Part shown: positions 54,190 through 62,076 of the stretch, one piece after another
How the letters are laid out: the number at the start of each line of letters is the position of its first letter
How positions within the stretch are numbered: the first letter of the stretch is position 1
Source of the DNA: Leisingera sp. S132
GTDB taxonomy: Bacteria > Pseudomonadota > Alphaproteobacteria > Rhodobacterales > Rhodobacteraceae
Length of the DNA stretch: 64,000 bases
Direction of reading: 5' to 3'
Assembly (NCBI RefSeq): GCF_025144465.1
Contig: NZ_CP083558.1
Span: 1 to 64,000, forward strand
The notes under the pieces: model-generated
Told to the model about the DNA's origin: nothing
The model's input: only the letters and a program-made list of their open reading frames with translations
Database searches by the model: none
Translations under genes and position numbers: made by a program

Positions 54190-55353
54190 TCAGTTGGTGA
54201 GGGTTCTGATTTCGCGTTGCAGAGCTTTGGAGACGATGGCGTACCATTCGCCGGAAACGGACATGTCCTTCAGTCCGCTGTTGAGCAGATCCAGGGTTTC
54301 CTGGGCCCGGGGGTGATCCTTGTGAACGATGGCGTGCAGGGATTTCACCTCGCCAAGGTTCGGGTTCTCCTTGATCTGGCCGGCCAGGCCCATGGTGGCG
54401 AGCGTGTCGCTGGCAACCAGGGTATCGAGGGCGACCACATCGACAGCGCCGGCGGCCAGAGCGGTAAAGCACTCCGCGATCTGGACCGGGCGGTAGAATT
54501 TCACGGTTTGCTCCGTCAGGCCCGCGGTATCCAGATGGGCCATGGAATAGCCCTCGGGGCGGCAGATCCGGGTGCCCATCAGCGCGCCGTAATCAAAAGC
54601 GGCGGCATAGGGGCTGCCGGTGGCGGCAAAGAAGCCGTCGACCACTTCATAGAAGGGATCGGAGAACCGGTAGTTGTCGCAGCGGAACTTGTCGCCGGCG
54701 GACAGCAGGCCATAGTCGCCGCAGTTGGGCTTCAGCCAGGGGAAGGAGCCTTCGAACGCCATGGCAGGCAGCAGGGTTTCCAGATGCGATTCCCAGTCGT
54801 TGACAAAGGTCACCGAGACCTCGGTCTCCGGCGCGGCGCGCAGGGCGGCGGTTTCGATCAGCTGGGTGAACATGCCGCGGCCGGGCAGGTCCTCGCCGGT
54901 GAAGGGCGGGAAATCATTGCCGGTGATCAGAACCATCGGTTCCGGTGCGGCTGTGGCCGCCGGGGTCTCTGCGGGCACGGCCTCTGCCGCGGCGGTCTCT
55001 GCTGCCGGGGCTTCTGCGGCAGCGGTCTCCGCAGCTGCTGCCTCCTGAACCTCCGCAGCAGGGGCCTCAGCTTCCTGGGCTGCGGACACATCACCCGGCA
55101 GGCTGCCGTCGGCGCAGGGCAGGACCAGCTGCATGCCGATTTCAATGATGTTCGGGTTGCGGCCGATGACAGCGCTGTTGGCGTCGTAGACAACCCGGAA
55201 CCTGGAATGCCCATAGGCCTTCTCGGTGATTTCCCGCAGGTTGTCGCCGGATTTGACCTCGTACACCTGGCAGGCTTCCTGAGCCTGGGCAGACTGTCCG
55301 GCAGCCGCGATGGCGATCAGGGAAGCCCCCATAAATTTAGCAGTATTGCGCAT
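54190..55353 (-). CDS. Secreted LysM + solute-binding-like protein (sensor 2)
   Basis: A 387-residue paralogue of the next gene downstream with the same order: signal peptide (MRNTAKFMGASLIAIAAAGQSAQA), LysM (about 29-80, YEVKSGDNLREITEKAYGHS ... IEIGMQLVLP), linker, and a family 3 binding-protein-like domain (LITGNDFPPFTGEDLPGRGMFTQLI; RICRPEGYSMAHLD, shared almost word for word with the paralogue). It differs by a ~50-residue Ala/Glu/Pro linker (about 90-140), which would lift the binding domain further from the wall. Conserved Cys residues near GDKFRCDNY and RICRPEG may form disulfides. Confidence 0.82.
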   Translation of the reverse strand: MRNTAKFMGASLIAIAAAGQSAQAQEACQVYEVKSGDNLREITEKAYGHSRFRVVYDANSAVIGRNPNIIEIGMQLVLPCADGSLPGDVSAAQEAEAPAAEVQEAAAAETAAAEAPAAETAAAEAVPAETPAATAAPEPMVLITGNDFPPFTGEDLPGRGMFTQLIETAALRAAPETEVSVTFVNDWESHLETLLPAMAFEGSFPWLKPNCGDYGLLSAGDKFRCDNYRFSDPFYEVVDGFFAATGSPYAAAFDYGALMGTRICRPEGYSMAHLDTAGLTEQTVKFYRPVQIAECFTALAAGAVDVVALDTLVASDTLATMGLAGQIKENPNLGEVKSLHAIVHKDHPRAQETLDLLNSGLKDMSVSGEWYAIVSKALQREIRTLTN

Positions 55354-55455
55354 TAAATCTGTCCTTCGTGGGTCAGAGAGGCAGAGCTCTCCCGGGGACG
55401 GCCGCCGGTGGGGCTGACCGCCTGATGCTTGTGTTTGGGGAAAGGCTGGCGGGGG

Positions 55456-57402
55456 TTAGCTGTTTCCCGCCAGTTCCAGGCTGGCTGAGGCCGCGGCCCC
55501 GTCGCGCAGGATGTCAAAGGTTGCGGCGGCGGCGCCCTTGTCCTGCAGGGCCTGCAGGATCTCCGCCAGCGACTCGGCGCCGGTCAGAGCGGTGCCGGTT
55601 GCGGTTTCACGCAGCAGCACGTCGCCGGGCTGCAGATCCGCGGAGCCCTGGGCAGCCTGCTGGCTGACGGAGGTGACCCAGGCGCCGTCCTGCATCCGCG
55701 CCTCGAACTGCAGGCCGCTGTTCAGGCCGGTCCGGCGCACCACCGGAACTGCCAGCAGCCCCATTTCGAACCGCTTGTTTTCTGCATCCTTGTAGCGGAT
55801 GGAGGCGCGGGTGTAGCCGTCCGGGTCGATCTGCATTGCGGTCAGCAGCTGCGATGCGAACGGCGAGCCCGCCGTCAGCGGCTGATTGTTGACCGTCAGG
55901 ATTTCCACGCCCGGGGCAATCCAGCTGCCGGTCTTGCTGAGGTCGTTGTTCCCGCCGGTGCCGGTGATGGACACCACCTGCGCCTTGCGGACGGTCTGTT
56001 CCTCATACTCAAAGGGGATCGAGACATCCCACAGTGCATAGCTGACCTCGTGGCCCGCAAAGGGCGCGGGGGCCGCCGCCGGTGCCGGCTGCGCAGGCTC
56101 GGCAGCTGCCGCAGTTTCCTCAGGAACGTCTGCGGGGACCGGTTCTGCCGCCTGCGGAGCAGGTTCGGCAGGGGTTGCAGCTTCTGTTTCTGGCGCAGCT
56201 GCGACGCTGACCGCTTCCGCGGCCGCAGCAGGGGCCGGGTCAGCGGCTGCCGGGGCCGGATCCGCCGCCGGTTCCGCGATTGCCGCGGTTTCAACCGCCG
56301 CCGCGGGCTGCTCTGCCGCTGCATCCGCCTGGGTGTTGCCATAGTAGACGTAGCCAGCGGCGCCCAGACCGGCCAGAACCGCCAGAACGGAGACGGCCGG
56401 AAGGCGGCTGCGCTTCTTTTCCTCATGGGCCGGGGCTGCGGTGCTGTTGGCCGCCTGCGGCGCCGCTGCCGCGGGCTTCTTGCCGTCCAGCATCGCCAGC
56501 CATTCCTCAGCCGATTGCAGGCGCATGGAGGGCTTGGTGTTCATCGCCTTGTCGATGGCCTCCAGGAAGCCCTCGGCATAGCCGTCCACGGCACCGGCCA
56601 GCGGCTCATAGGGGTCCGGGCGCTGTTCGGCGATGGCGACCAGGCGGGCCTGGCCGTTCACCGGCGCCTCGCCGCGGATCACGTGGTAGAGGGAGGCTGC
56701 CAGCGCATAGAGATCGCTGAAGGGGCCCTGTTCGCTGCCGGCAATGTAGAATTCCTGCGGCGAGTAGCCGTCCTTGACGACCCGCAGCGCGGAATGCTTG
56801 CGGCCGTCTTCGCTGGTGTCTTCGCGGGCGGCGCCGAAATCGATCAGCACCGGCTCGCCCTCTGCGGTCAGCAGGATGTTGTCGGGGGAAATGTCGCGGT
56901 GCAGCAGGTTGGCGTCATGCACATACCCGATGGCGTCCAGCAGCTTGCGGGTCATGCTGGTGATCTGCTCCGGCGTCAGTGCGGTTTTCTGATCATCCAG
57001 GATGTCCTGCAGGTCGCGGCCGTCGACATAGTCGATTGCCATATAGGCGGTGTCGTTGTCCTCGAACACCTGATGCACGCCGACGATGTTGGGGTGCTTC
57101 AGCTTGGACAGGCTCTGGGCTTCGCGGATGAAGTGGCGGATGATCGACTTCAGCTCGCTCTGATGCGCCCGGGACCGGGCACTGACCAGCGCGTTGGTCC
57201 GGCGGCAGAAAGCATCCGCAAAGCATTCCTTGATCACCACCGTCCGGTCCAGGCTGTCCTTGGCAAGATAGGTGATGCCGAAGCCGCCGTTGTTCAGAAA
57301 GCGCGTGATGGTGTACTGGCCGTGGAGCAGAGTCGTGCCCGGCTGCAGATCATCCTGTTGATCCGCGTCAACTGAAGTCTCAACAAGCGAATTGAGTGCC
57401 AT
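55456..57402 (-). CDS. Transmembrane Ser/Thr protein kinase with C-terminal PDZ-like domains
   Basis: A 648-residue Hanks-type kinase. The glycine loop is NNGGFGITY (37-45), the catalytic Lys is K58 (VIKE), the catalytic loop is HRDISPDN (168-175) and DFG is at 188-190, so it should be active. A membrane helix (about 333-355, LPAVSVLAVLAGLGAAGYVYYG) separates the cytoplasmic kinase from a long Ala/Pro/Glu linker and about 200 extracytoplasmic residues. These end in two PDZ-like modules (WIAPGVEILTVNNQPLTAG and LQPGDVLLRETATGTALTG). First gene of its operon; GGGAG lies upstream of the ATG. It is probably the receptor linking periplasmic LysM sensors to cytoplasmic FHA, phosphatase and GTPase proteins. 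Confidence 0.9.
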   Translation of the reverse strand: MALNSLVETSVDADQQDDLQPGTTLLHGQYTITRFLNNGGFGITYLAKDSLDRTVVIKECFADAFCRRTNALVSARSRAHQSELKSIIRHFIREAQSLSKLKHPNIVGVHQVFEDNDTAYMAIDYVDGRDLQDILDDQKTALTPEQITSMTRKLLDAIGYVHDANLLHRDISPDNILLTAEGEPVLIDFGAAREDTSEDGRKHSALRVVKDGYSPQEFYIAGSEQGPFSDLYALAASLYHVIRGEAPVNGQARLVAIAEQRPDPYEPLAGAVDGYAEGFLEAIDKAMNTKPSMRLQSAEEWLAMLDGKKPAAAAPQAANSTAAPAHEEKKRSRLPAVSVLAVLAGLGAAGYVYYGNTQADAAAEQPAAAVETAAIAEPAADPAPAAADPAPAAAAEAVSVAAAPETEAATPAEPAPQAAEPVPADVPEETAAAAEPAQPAPAAAPAPFAGHEVSYALWDVSIPFEYEEQTVRKAQVVSITGTGGNNDLSKTGSWIAPGVEILTVNNQPLTAGSPFASQLLTAMQIDPDGYTRASIRYKDAENKRFEMGLLAVPVVRRTGLNSGLQFEARMQDGAWVTSVSQQAAQGSADLQPGDVLLRETATGTALTGAESLAEILQALQDKGAAAATFDILRDGAAASASLELAGNS

Positions 57403-58019
57403 TTTGTTGCTCCCGTCTCAATGTTGTCTGGCCGCTGCGTCTGCTGCTGCCCGCTTCTTGCGTTAATTCTTTGTTAAGCTGATCTGTTGAGAAACCGGCA
57501 ACAATAAGGCGCAAAGAGGGAATATTGGCGGAGCGGGATTTTCCCGGCGTTTCAACCGGGCCGGGAACCGCGGAATTCGCAAAGGCCGCAGTATTTTTCG
57601 CGCGTTTTCTCAATGTCTTACCCAGGAAAGCGGCGGCGGGCCTGTGGATTGCCTGTGCTGCGGGAGTGAAACGCCATTTCAGCGCGGCGGGGCTGGACAG
57701 CTGCGTTTTCCGGCCGGAATCGGGCTGTGCTGCCCCTGGAATCGGCCCGCCAATCTGCAATCCGGCCCGCTTGTGAAGTAAAAAACCACGCTTTGGTTAA
57801 CGCTTTCGCAACAATATCCGGCAGGCAGGCGGGCCGCCGCTGCCGCCAAACCCGGCACAGCGGGAGGCCGGCAGGCAAGACAACGCAGACGGGTGCCGGG
57901 GCAAAAGCAACATAAACTCTGTTACACGCGCCCGATCATGCGCAGGAGACGCTCCAGTGGTCAGCATGCCATGCGTTGCGCCGCCCGCCGGATATCAGCG
58001 GCCAGGTACCCAAGGCCCG
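57403..58019. other. Gene-free region upstream of the kinase operon
   Basis: These 617 bases separate the kinase start from the stop of the IclR gene, both on the minus strand. Short open frames within it look unlike proteins. The part next to the kinase is AT-richer and contains the CtrA-type site; a further GTTAAC lies at about 57796. The remainder shows nothing I recognise. Confidence 0.6.
57462..57477 (-). promoter_or_regulatory. Perfect CtrA-type binding site upstream of the kinase gene
   Basis: On the minus strand the sequence reads TTAA-CAAAGAA-TTAAC, an exact match to the CtrA consensus TTAA-N7-TTAAC, 60 bases before the kinase start. CtrA is the cell-cycle or motility master regulator of alphaproteobacteria. 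In GC-rich DNA this match is unlikely by chance. Confidence 0.65.
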
Positions 58020-58823
58020 CTATTCATTCATCACCAGCGCCGATTGCTGACCTGTCATCCGGCGGACCTCAGACACGGCCTCGGCAAGGGCTGGTCCGAC
58101 CTCGTCAAAGATGCGCTGATCCGTCAGCAGTTTTGAGGTCGAGCTTGCCAGAAATGCCACCGGCTCCCCCAGATCGGACGGGCGGTATGGCACCGCGGCG
58201 GCGTTGATGGTCTCGGAAAACCGGTTTCCGCCCCGCACCTGAGTGTAGCCGTCAGCCAGGATCTCGTCGTGCGCCGCAAGCCGGATTGCCGCCAGCTCGG
58301 CCAGCAATTCTTCCGGCGCATCGCCTTGGCTCTCAAGGAAGCGGGCAAATTCCGCATCGCTGAGCGCCCCCAGATAGGCCTTGCCGCTGGAGGACGTATG
58401 CAGAGGCATCCGGTAGCCCACGTCCAGCCAGATCGCGGAGGAGTTCACCGGCCGCCAGGCCTTGGTCATCAGCATCCGCTGGTCATCCTTGATGCTGATC
58501 GCGGTCAAGGTGCCGGTTGCATCTGCCAGCCGCTGCATGACCGGCGAGGCAATCTCGACAAAGGCAAAGGACGCGGCCGCGATGTTCCCCAGTGCCAGCG
58601 CCGCCGGGCCGAGCCGGTATTTGTCGTGCCGCCGCCCATGGGTCAGGTATCCCAGCGCGCACAGGGTAAATGTCAGCCGGGACACCGTCGGGCGCGGAAT
58701 GCCGGTGCGCTCCGAGATTTCGAGATTGCCCAGGCCGTCATCCGTCGGGCGGAAGGCCCGCAGGATTGTAAGGCCCCGCGCCAGTGTGTTTGCAAATCTC
58801 TTGTCCGATGAATCGGCTGGCAT
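58020..58823 (-). CDS. IclR-family transcription regulator
   Basis: A 267-residue regulator. The winged helix-turn-helix (about 8-75) has NTLARGLTILRAF and LEISERTGIPRPTVSRLTFTLCALGYL. The C-terminal GAF-like effector domain (about 90-260) has MPLHTSSSGKAYLGAL, the typical IclR effector-domain motif. ATG 58823 is preceded by AGGA; the longer frame is unlike the family. It lies 67 bases downstream of the TRAP dctM gene and probably controls the TRAP/acyl-CoA synthetase genes through the palindrome at 61942-61984. Confidence 0.88.
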   Translation of the reverse strand: MPADSSDKRFANTLARGLTILRAFRPTDDGLGNLEISERTGIPRPTVSRLTFTLCALGYLTHGRRHDKYRLGPAALALGNIAAASFAFVEIASPVMQRLADATGTLTAISIKDDQRMLMTKAWRPVNSSAIWLDVGYRMPLHTSSSGKAYLGALSDAEFARFLESQGDAPEELLAELAAIRLAAHDEILADGYTQVRGGNRFSETINAAAVPYRPSDLGEPVAFLASSTSKLLTDQRIFDEVGPALAEAVSEVRRMTGQQSALVMNE

Positions 58824-58890
58824 GGTGTTTCCTGTATCTATGCGGGCGTCTGGCCTGCGCGGGGCATCCGCTGTTCGCTCTGTCCCGATA

Positions 58891-60231
58891 TTACTGAACC
58901 GCATTTGACAGCACCAGAGAGATCGGCGGGAAAGCCACCAGCAGCAGCAGCACAATCACGTCGATGCTGAGGAACCGCCAGATACCGGAAAAGACCATGC
59001 CGACAGGCGCGTCTTTTCCGACGACATTGGAAAGGACAAAAACGTTCAACCCCACAGGCGGCGTTATCAGGCCGATTTCCAGCAGTTTCACCACAACGAC
59101 ACCGAACCAGATCAGGTTCAGCCCGTAGGATTCCACCAGCGGCACCACCAGCGGCAAGGTCAGAACCATGATCCCGATCGGATCCAGAAACATGCCCAGC
59201 ACCAGATAGACCACGCAGATGGCAAACAGCAGCGTCGCGGTCGAGAATTCAGCCTGCGAAACCCAGTCCACCAGCGCCGGGGCCATGCCTGTCAAGGCGA
59301 TGGCCGCAACAAATATCTTGGCCCCCGCGGCAACAAAGAAGATCGCAGCGGTCTGCACGCAGGTTTCCCGGACCGCCAGCCAGATGCCTGCCAGGTCAAG
59401 CCGCCGCTGCAAGACGCCGATCAGCACAGTCAGAACAACGCTCACCGCTGCGGCCGCCGTGGCAGTAAAATAGCCGCCGTAAATCCCGATCACGATCACC
59501 GCAAAGATCACGGCTGCGGGCCATGCTCTTTGGAACGCGGCCAGCTTTTCGGCGAAACTGGCCGCCTCGCCGCGGGCCGGGACCGCCGCCGGGTCCGCCC
59601 TGATCCACATCGCTATGACCAGGACAAAACCTGCCAGCGTCAGCAGCCCCGGCAGAATGCCGGCAATGAACAGCTTGTTCACCGAGGTCTCGGTGAAGAT
59701 TGCATAGATGATGAACAGGATGCTCGGAGGGATCAGCGAGCCAAGTGTGCCCCCGGCAGCGACGCTGGCGGTTGCCAGCCTTGGGTCATAGCCAAGCCGC
59801 AGCATTTCCGGGGTGCAGATTTTGCCCATGGTCGACGCACAGGCCAGGCTGGAGCCGGTAATGGCGGAGAACCCGCCGCAGCCCATCACGGAGGCCACCG
59901 CAATCCCGCCGCGCAGGCGCAGCAGCCAGACCTTGGCGGCGTCATAGACCGCTGTGGTGATCCCGGCCCGGTAGGCGATGTTTCCCAGCGCAATGAACAG
60001 CGGGATCATCGACAGGTCGAAGGAATGCAGCAGATCGAAGGAGTTGTTGAAAACCAGCGACGAGGTCGCCCGGAAAGCCCGTTCCGGCAGGAAGGTGCCC
60101 GTGCGGAACGCAAAGATTGTAAAGGCCGCCAGCGTCGCCACGCCGATCAGGGCAAAGGCAATCGGCACACGAATGGCCAGAAGCACGAGCATAACGGCAA
60201 AGGCCACAAGGCCGATCAGGGCAGGATCCAC
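58891..60231 (-). CDS. TRAP transporter large permease (DctM family)
   Basis: A 446-residue membrane protein of the sodium-driven TRAP importer. It has about a dozen hydrophobic segments and family patterns such as GCGGFSAITGSSLACASTMGKI, ASVAAGGTLGSLIPPSILFIIY and PPVGLNVFVLSNVVGKDAP. It forms the translocation channel together with DctQ, whose gene ends 41 bases upstream. Unlike the system at 22-25 kb, the subunits are not fused. Confidence 0.93.
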   Translation of the reverse strand: MDPALIGLVAFAVMLVLLAIRVPIAFALIGVATLAAFTIFAFRTGTFLPERAFRATSSLVFNNSFDLLHSFDLSMIPLFIALGNIAYRAGITTAVYDAAKVWLLRLRGGIAVASVMGCGGFSAITGSSLACASTMGKICTPEMLRLGYDPRLATASVAAGGTLGSLIPPSILFIIYAIFTETSVNKLFIAGILPGLLTLAGFVLVIAMWIRADPAAVPARGEAASFAEKLAAFQRAWPAAVIFAVIVIGIYGGYFTATAAAAVSVVLTVLIGVLQRRLDLAGIWLAVRETCVQTAAIFFVAAGAKIFVAAIALTGMAPALVDWVSQAEFSTATLLFAICVVYLVLGMFLDPIGIMVLTLPLVVPLVESYGLNLIWFGVVVVKLLEIGLITPPVGLNVFVLSNVVGKDAPVGMVFSGIWRFLSIDVIVLLLLVAFPPISLVLSNAVQ

Positions 60232-60272
60232 GGACAGTCTCCTCGGCAGGTCTATTGAATGTCAGATCGGTG

Positions 60273-60770
60273 TCAGGTCTTGTGCAGCGCGATCACGCCG
60301 CCGCGCAGCAAGGTCAGCGCGTCGCCGGCAGCCATCACCGCAAGCCGCAGCCATCCCAGCGCAATCCCGATGGTAAAGGCCAGCCGGCCCGGCCACTGCG
60401 GCAGGTTCAGATCGCCGTAAAACACGCTGCCGGTCTGCCACTGATGCAGGAATTCCCGGCCGCCGGAATACAGGATCGGCGTCAGCGCCAAGAGGCCGAA
60501 CAGGGTACCGGACACCGTCAGCCAGCCGGTCACGCGCGGCGGCAGAAGATTGGTCAGAAACTCCACCGCAATATGCGCCCGCTGCGCGGTTGCGGCGGCC
60601 AGGGGCATCACGATCGCCAGGACCATCAGCTCGCGCACGATGACAATCGTGTCCGGCACCGAACTGCTGAACAGGTTCAGCGCCACGACATCGGCAAAGA
60701 TCAGCAGCGCCAGCAGAATGATGGCCGCCGCCGAGATATCCACAAAAACCCGCTCCAGCCTGTGCAGCAT
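60273..60770 (-). CDS. TRAP transporter small permease (DctQ family)
   Basis: A 165-residue four-helix membrane protein. The first helix is AAAIILLALLIFADVVALNLF and the conserved region VIVRELMVLAIVMPLAAATAQRAHIAVEFL follows. ATG 60770, with GAGGACAAG directly upstream, gives the usual length. It lies between the binding-protein and DctM genes. Confidence 0.9.
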   Translation of the reverse strand: MLHRLERVFVDISAAAIILLALLIFADVVALNLFSSSVPDTIVIVRELMVLAIVMPLAAATAQRAHIAVEFLTNLLPPRVTGWLTVSGTLFGLLALTPILYSGGREFLHQWQTGSVFYGDLNLPQWPGRLAFTIGIALGWLRLAVMAAGDALTLLRGGVIALHKT

Positions 60771-60831
60771 CTTGTCCTCCCTAGGATTTGCCAGGCGGCG
60801 CTGCCGCCGCCCGGCCTCTGCTTCGCACAGA

Positions 60832-61902
60832 TCAGTTGCTGCGCGTCCAGGGATACCCCTTGGCTTCAAACTCGGCGGTGAATTCAGCCACCGCCGCGGT
60901 ATAGGTTGCCATCAGCTGATCCGCATCCAGACCGACGCTGCGGGCGTTTTCCATCCAGTCCGCAATAAAGGGTTCCGCCGCCGCATTCAGTGCTGCCTTG
61001 TCGGCCTCGCTCAGCTCGATGACCTCGATCTTGCGGGTGGTCTCGCCTGCGGTCATCGCCTTCATCGCCTTGCTGTTGGCCCCGGTCACGATCTTGGCGA
61101 ACTGGTCCGCCAGTTCCTCACCCGCCTGCATCAGCACCTGCTGCTGGCCAGTCTCCAGGCTGTCATAGACCTGCTTGTTCATGAACATGCCATAACCGCC
61201 GATCTGCCCCCAGTTCAGGACAGTATAGCTGTCGATCACCTCGTCCCACTTCAGGGAGGGAACGATGTAGTCATAGCCCTGGCTGCAGTCGATCAGCCCG
61301 GTGTCCAGCCCCTGATAGGCCTCATAGACTGACAGGTTCACACGGGTTGCGCCCATTTCGCCGAACACCTTGCCGTAAACGCCCGCACCGCGGACCTTCT
61401 TGCCTTTGATGTCCTCAACCGAGCGGATCGGCTCTCCGGCGCAGGCGACATTGACGGCCGAGGCCGTGAAGGTGCCGATATAGACCAGGTTCTGGCTGGC
61501 CAGATGCTCGGTGATCTGGGGTTCTGACCGCATCAGACGGTCCGCTGCCCGCATGGCCACCCAGGCATTCGGCCCGCCGATGGGGAAGTCCGCAAGCGAA
61601 TAGGCTGCCATTTCCTTCTGGAAATAGGCTGCAATGATCGAGCCTGCATCCGCCACCCCGTCGCTGATCCCCTGCACCGCAGCGCTTGCCTTGAACAGCG
61701 CGCCGCCCCATTGGACGTCCAGCCGCAGATCGCCGTCCGACAGCTCGCCGATACGGGTGTTGAACCATTTCAGCGCAGCAGGGACGGTGCCCCTGTCCGG
61801 GCCGCTGTGGCCGTAGTAAATCACGGTCTCCGCAGAGACCGCCGTCGCACCAAGGCTGGCCGCAAGGGTCAGCCCTCCCAGAAAATTCTTGATCTTTCCC
61901 AT
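60832..61902 (-). CDS. TRAP transporter solute-binding protein (DctP family)
   Basis: A 356-residue periplasmic binding protein with signal peptide (MGKIKNFLGGLTLAASLGATAVSA). Family features include LSDGDLRLDVQWGGALFKASAAVQGISDGVADAG and the Arg-containing segment SVEDIKGKKVRGAGVYGKVFGEMG, usually contacting a carboxylate group on the ligand. The start at 61902 is chosen because GAGGAGG lies about ten bases upstream; the ATG at 61911 is too close to that site. Next to an acyl-CoA synthetase and IclR regulator, the ligand is probably an organic acid, perhaps aromatic. Confidence 0.88.
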   Translation of the reverse strand: MGKIKNFLGGLTLAASLGATAVSAETVIYYGHSGPDRGTVPAALKWFNTRIGELSDGDLRLDVQWGGALFKASAAVQGISDGVADAGSIIAAYFQKEMAAYSLADFPIGGPNAWVAMRAADRLMRSEPQITEHLASQNLVYIGTFTASAVNVACAGEPIRSVEDIKGKKVRGAGVYGKVFGEMGATRVNLSVYEAYQGLDTGLIDCSQGYDYIVPSLKWDEVIDSYTVLNWGQIGGYGMFMNKQVYDSLETGQQQVLMQAGEELADQFAKIVTGANSKAMKAMTAGETTRKIEVIELSEADKAALNAAAEPFIADWMENARSVGLDADQLMATYTAAVAEFTAEFEAKGYPWTRSN

Positions 61903-61941
61903 GACTGGCATCTCCTCCTCGAAAGCCATCGCAAGTTTTAC

Positions 61942-61984
61942 TATGTGGAATTTTAAGCTTCTGTCTAGAATTTTATTCCACATA
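61942..61984. promoter_or_regulatory. Palindromic operator upstream of the TRAP operon, IclR candidate
   Basis: TATGTGGAAT (61942-61951) and ATTCCACATA (61975-61984) are a perfect 10-bp inverted repeat 40 bases before the dctP start. Further copies of TGGAATTTT and AATTTTATTCC lie inside and just beyond it (to about 61994). IclR-family regulators often bind TGGAAT/ATTCCA palindromes. The AT-rich stretch also supplies the promoter. Confidence 0.6.
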
Positions 61985-62076
61985 TTGGAATTTTGGAGCA
62001 TCTGCCCGCTTGCGGCCCTCAGCCAGCAGGACTGGCGCAGGTGCGTCGCTGCAGGCGGGGCAGCTGGCGCAGCAGA

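Noticed and set aside
51106-57402. Type VI secretion phosphorylation pathway (PpkA/PppA/Fha)
   Set aside because: Kinase, phosphatase and FHA are present, but no tss/vgr/hcp/clp genes occur in the window, and the kinase and FHA architectures differ.
57525-57776. 83-residue plus-strand open frame in the gap before the kinase
   Set aside because: TTG start, no ribosome site, composition unlike a protein and no recognisable motif.
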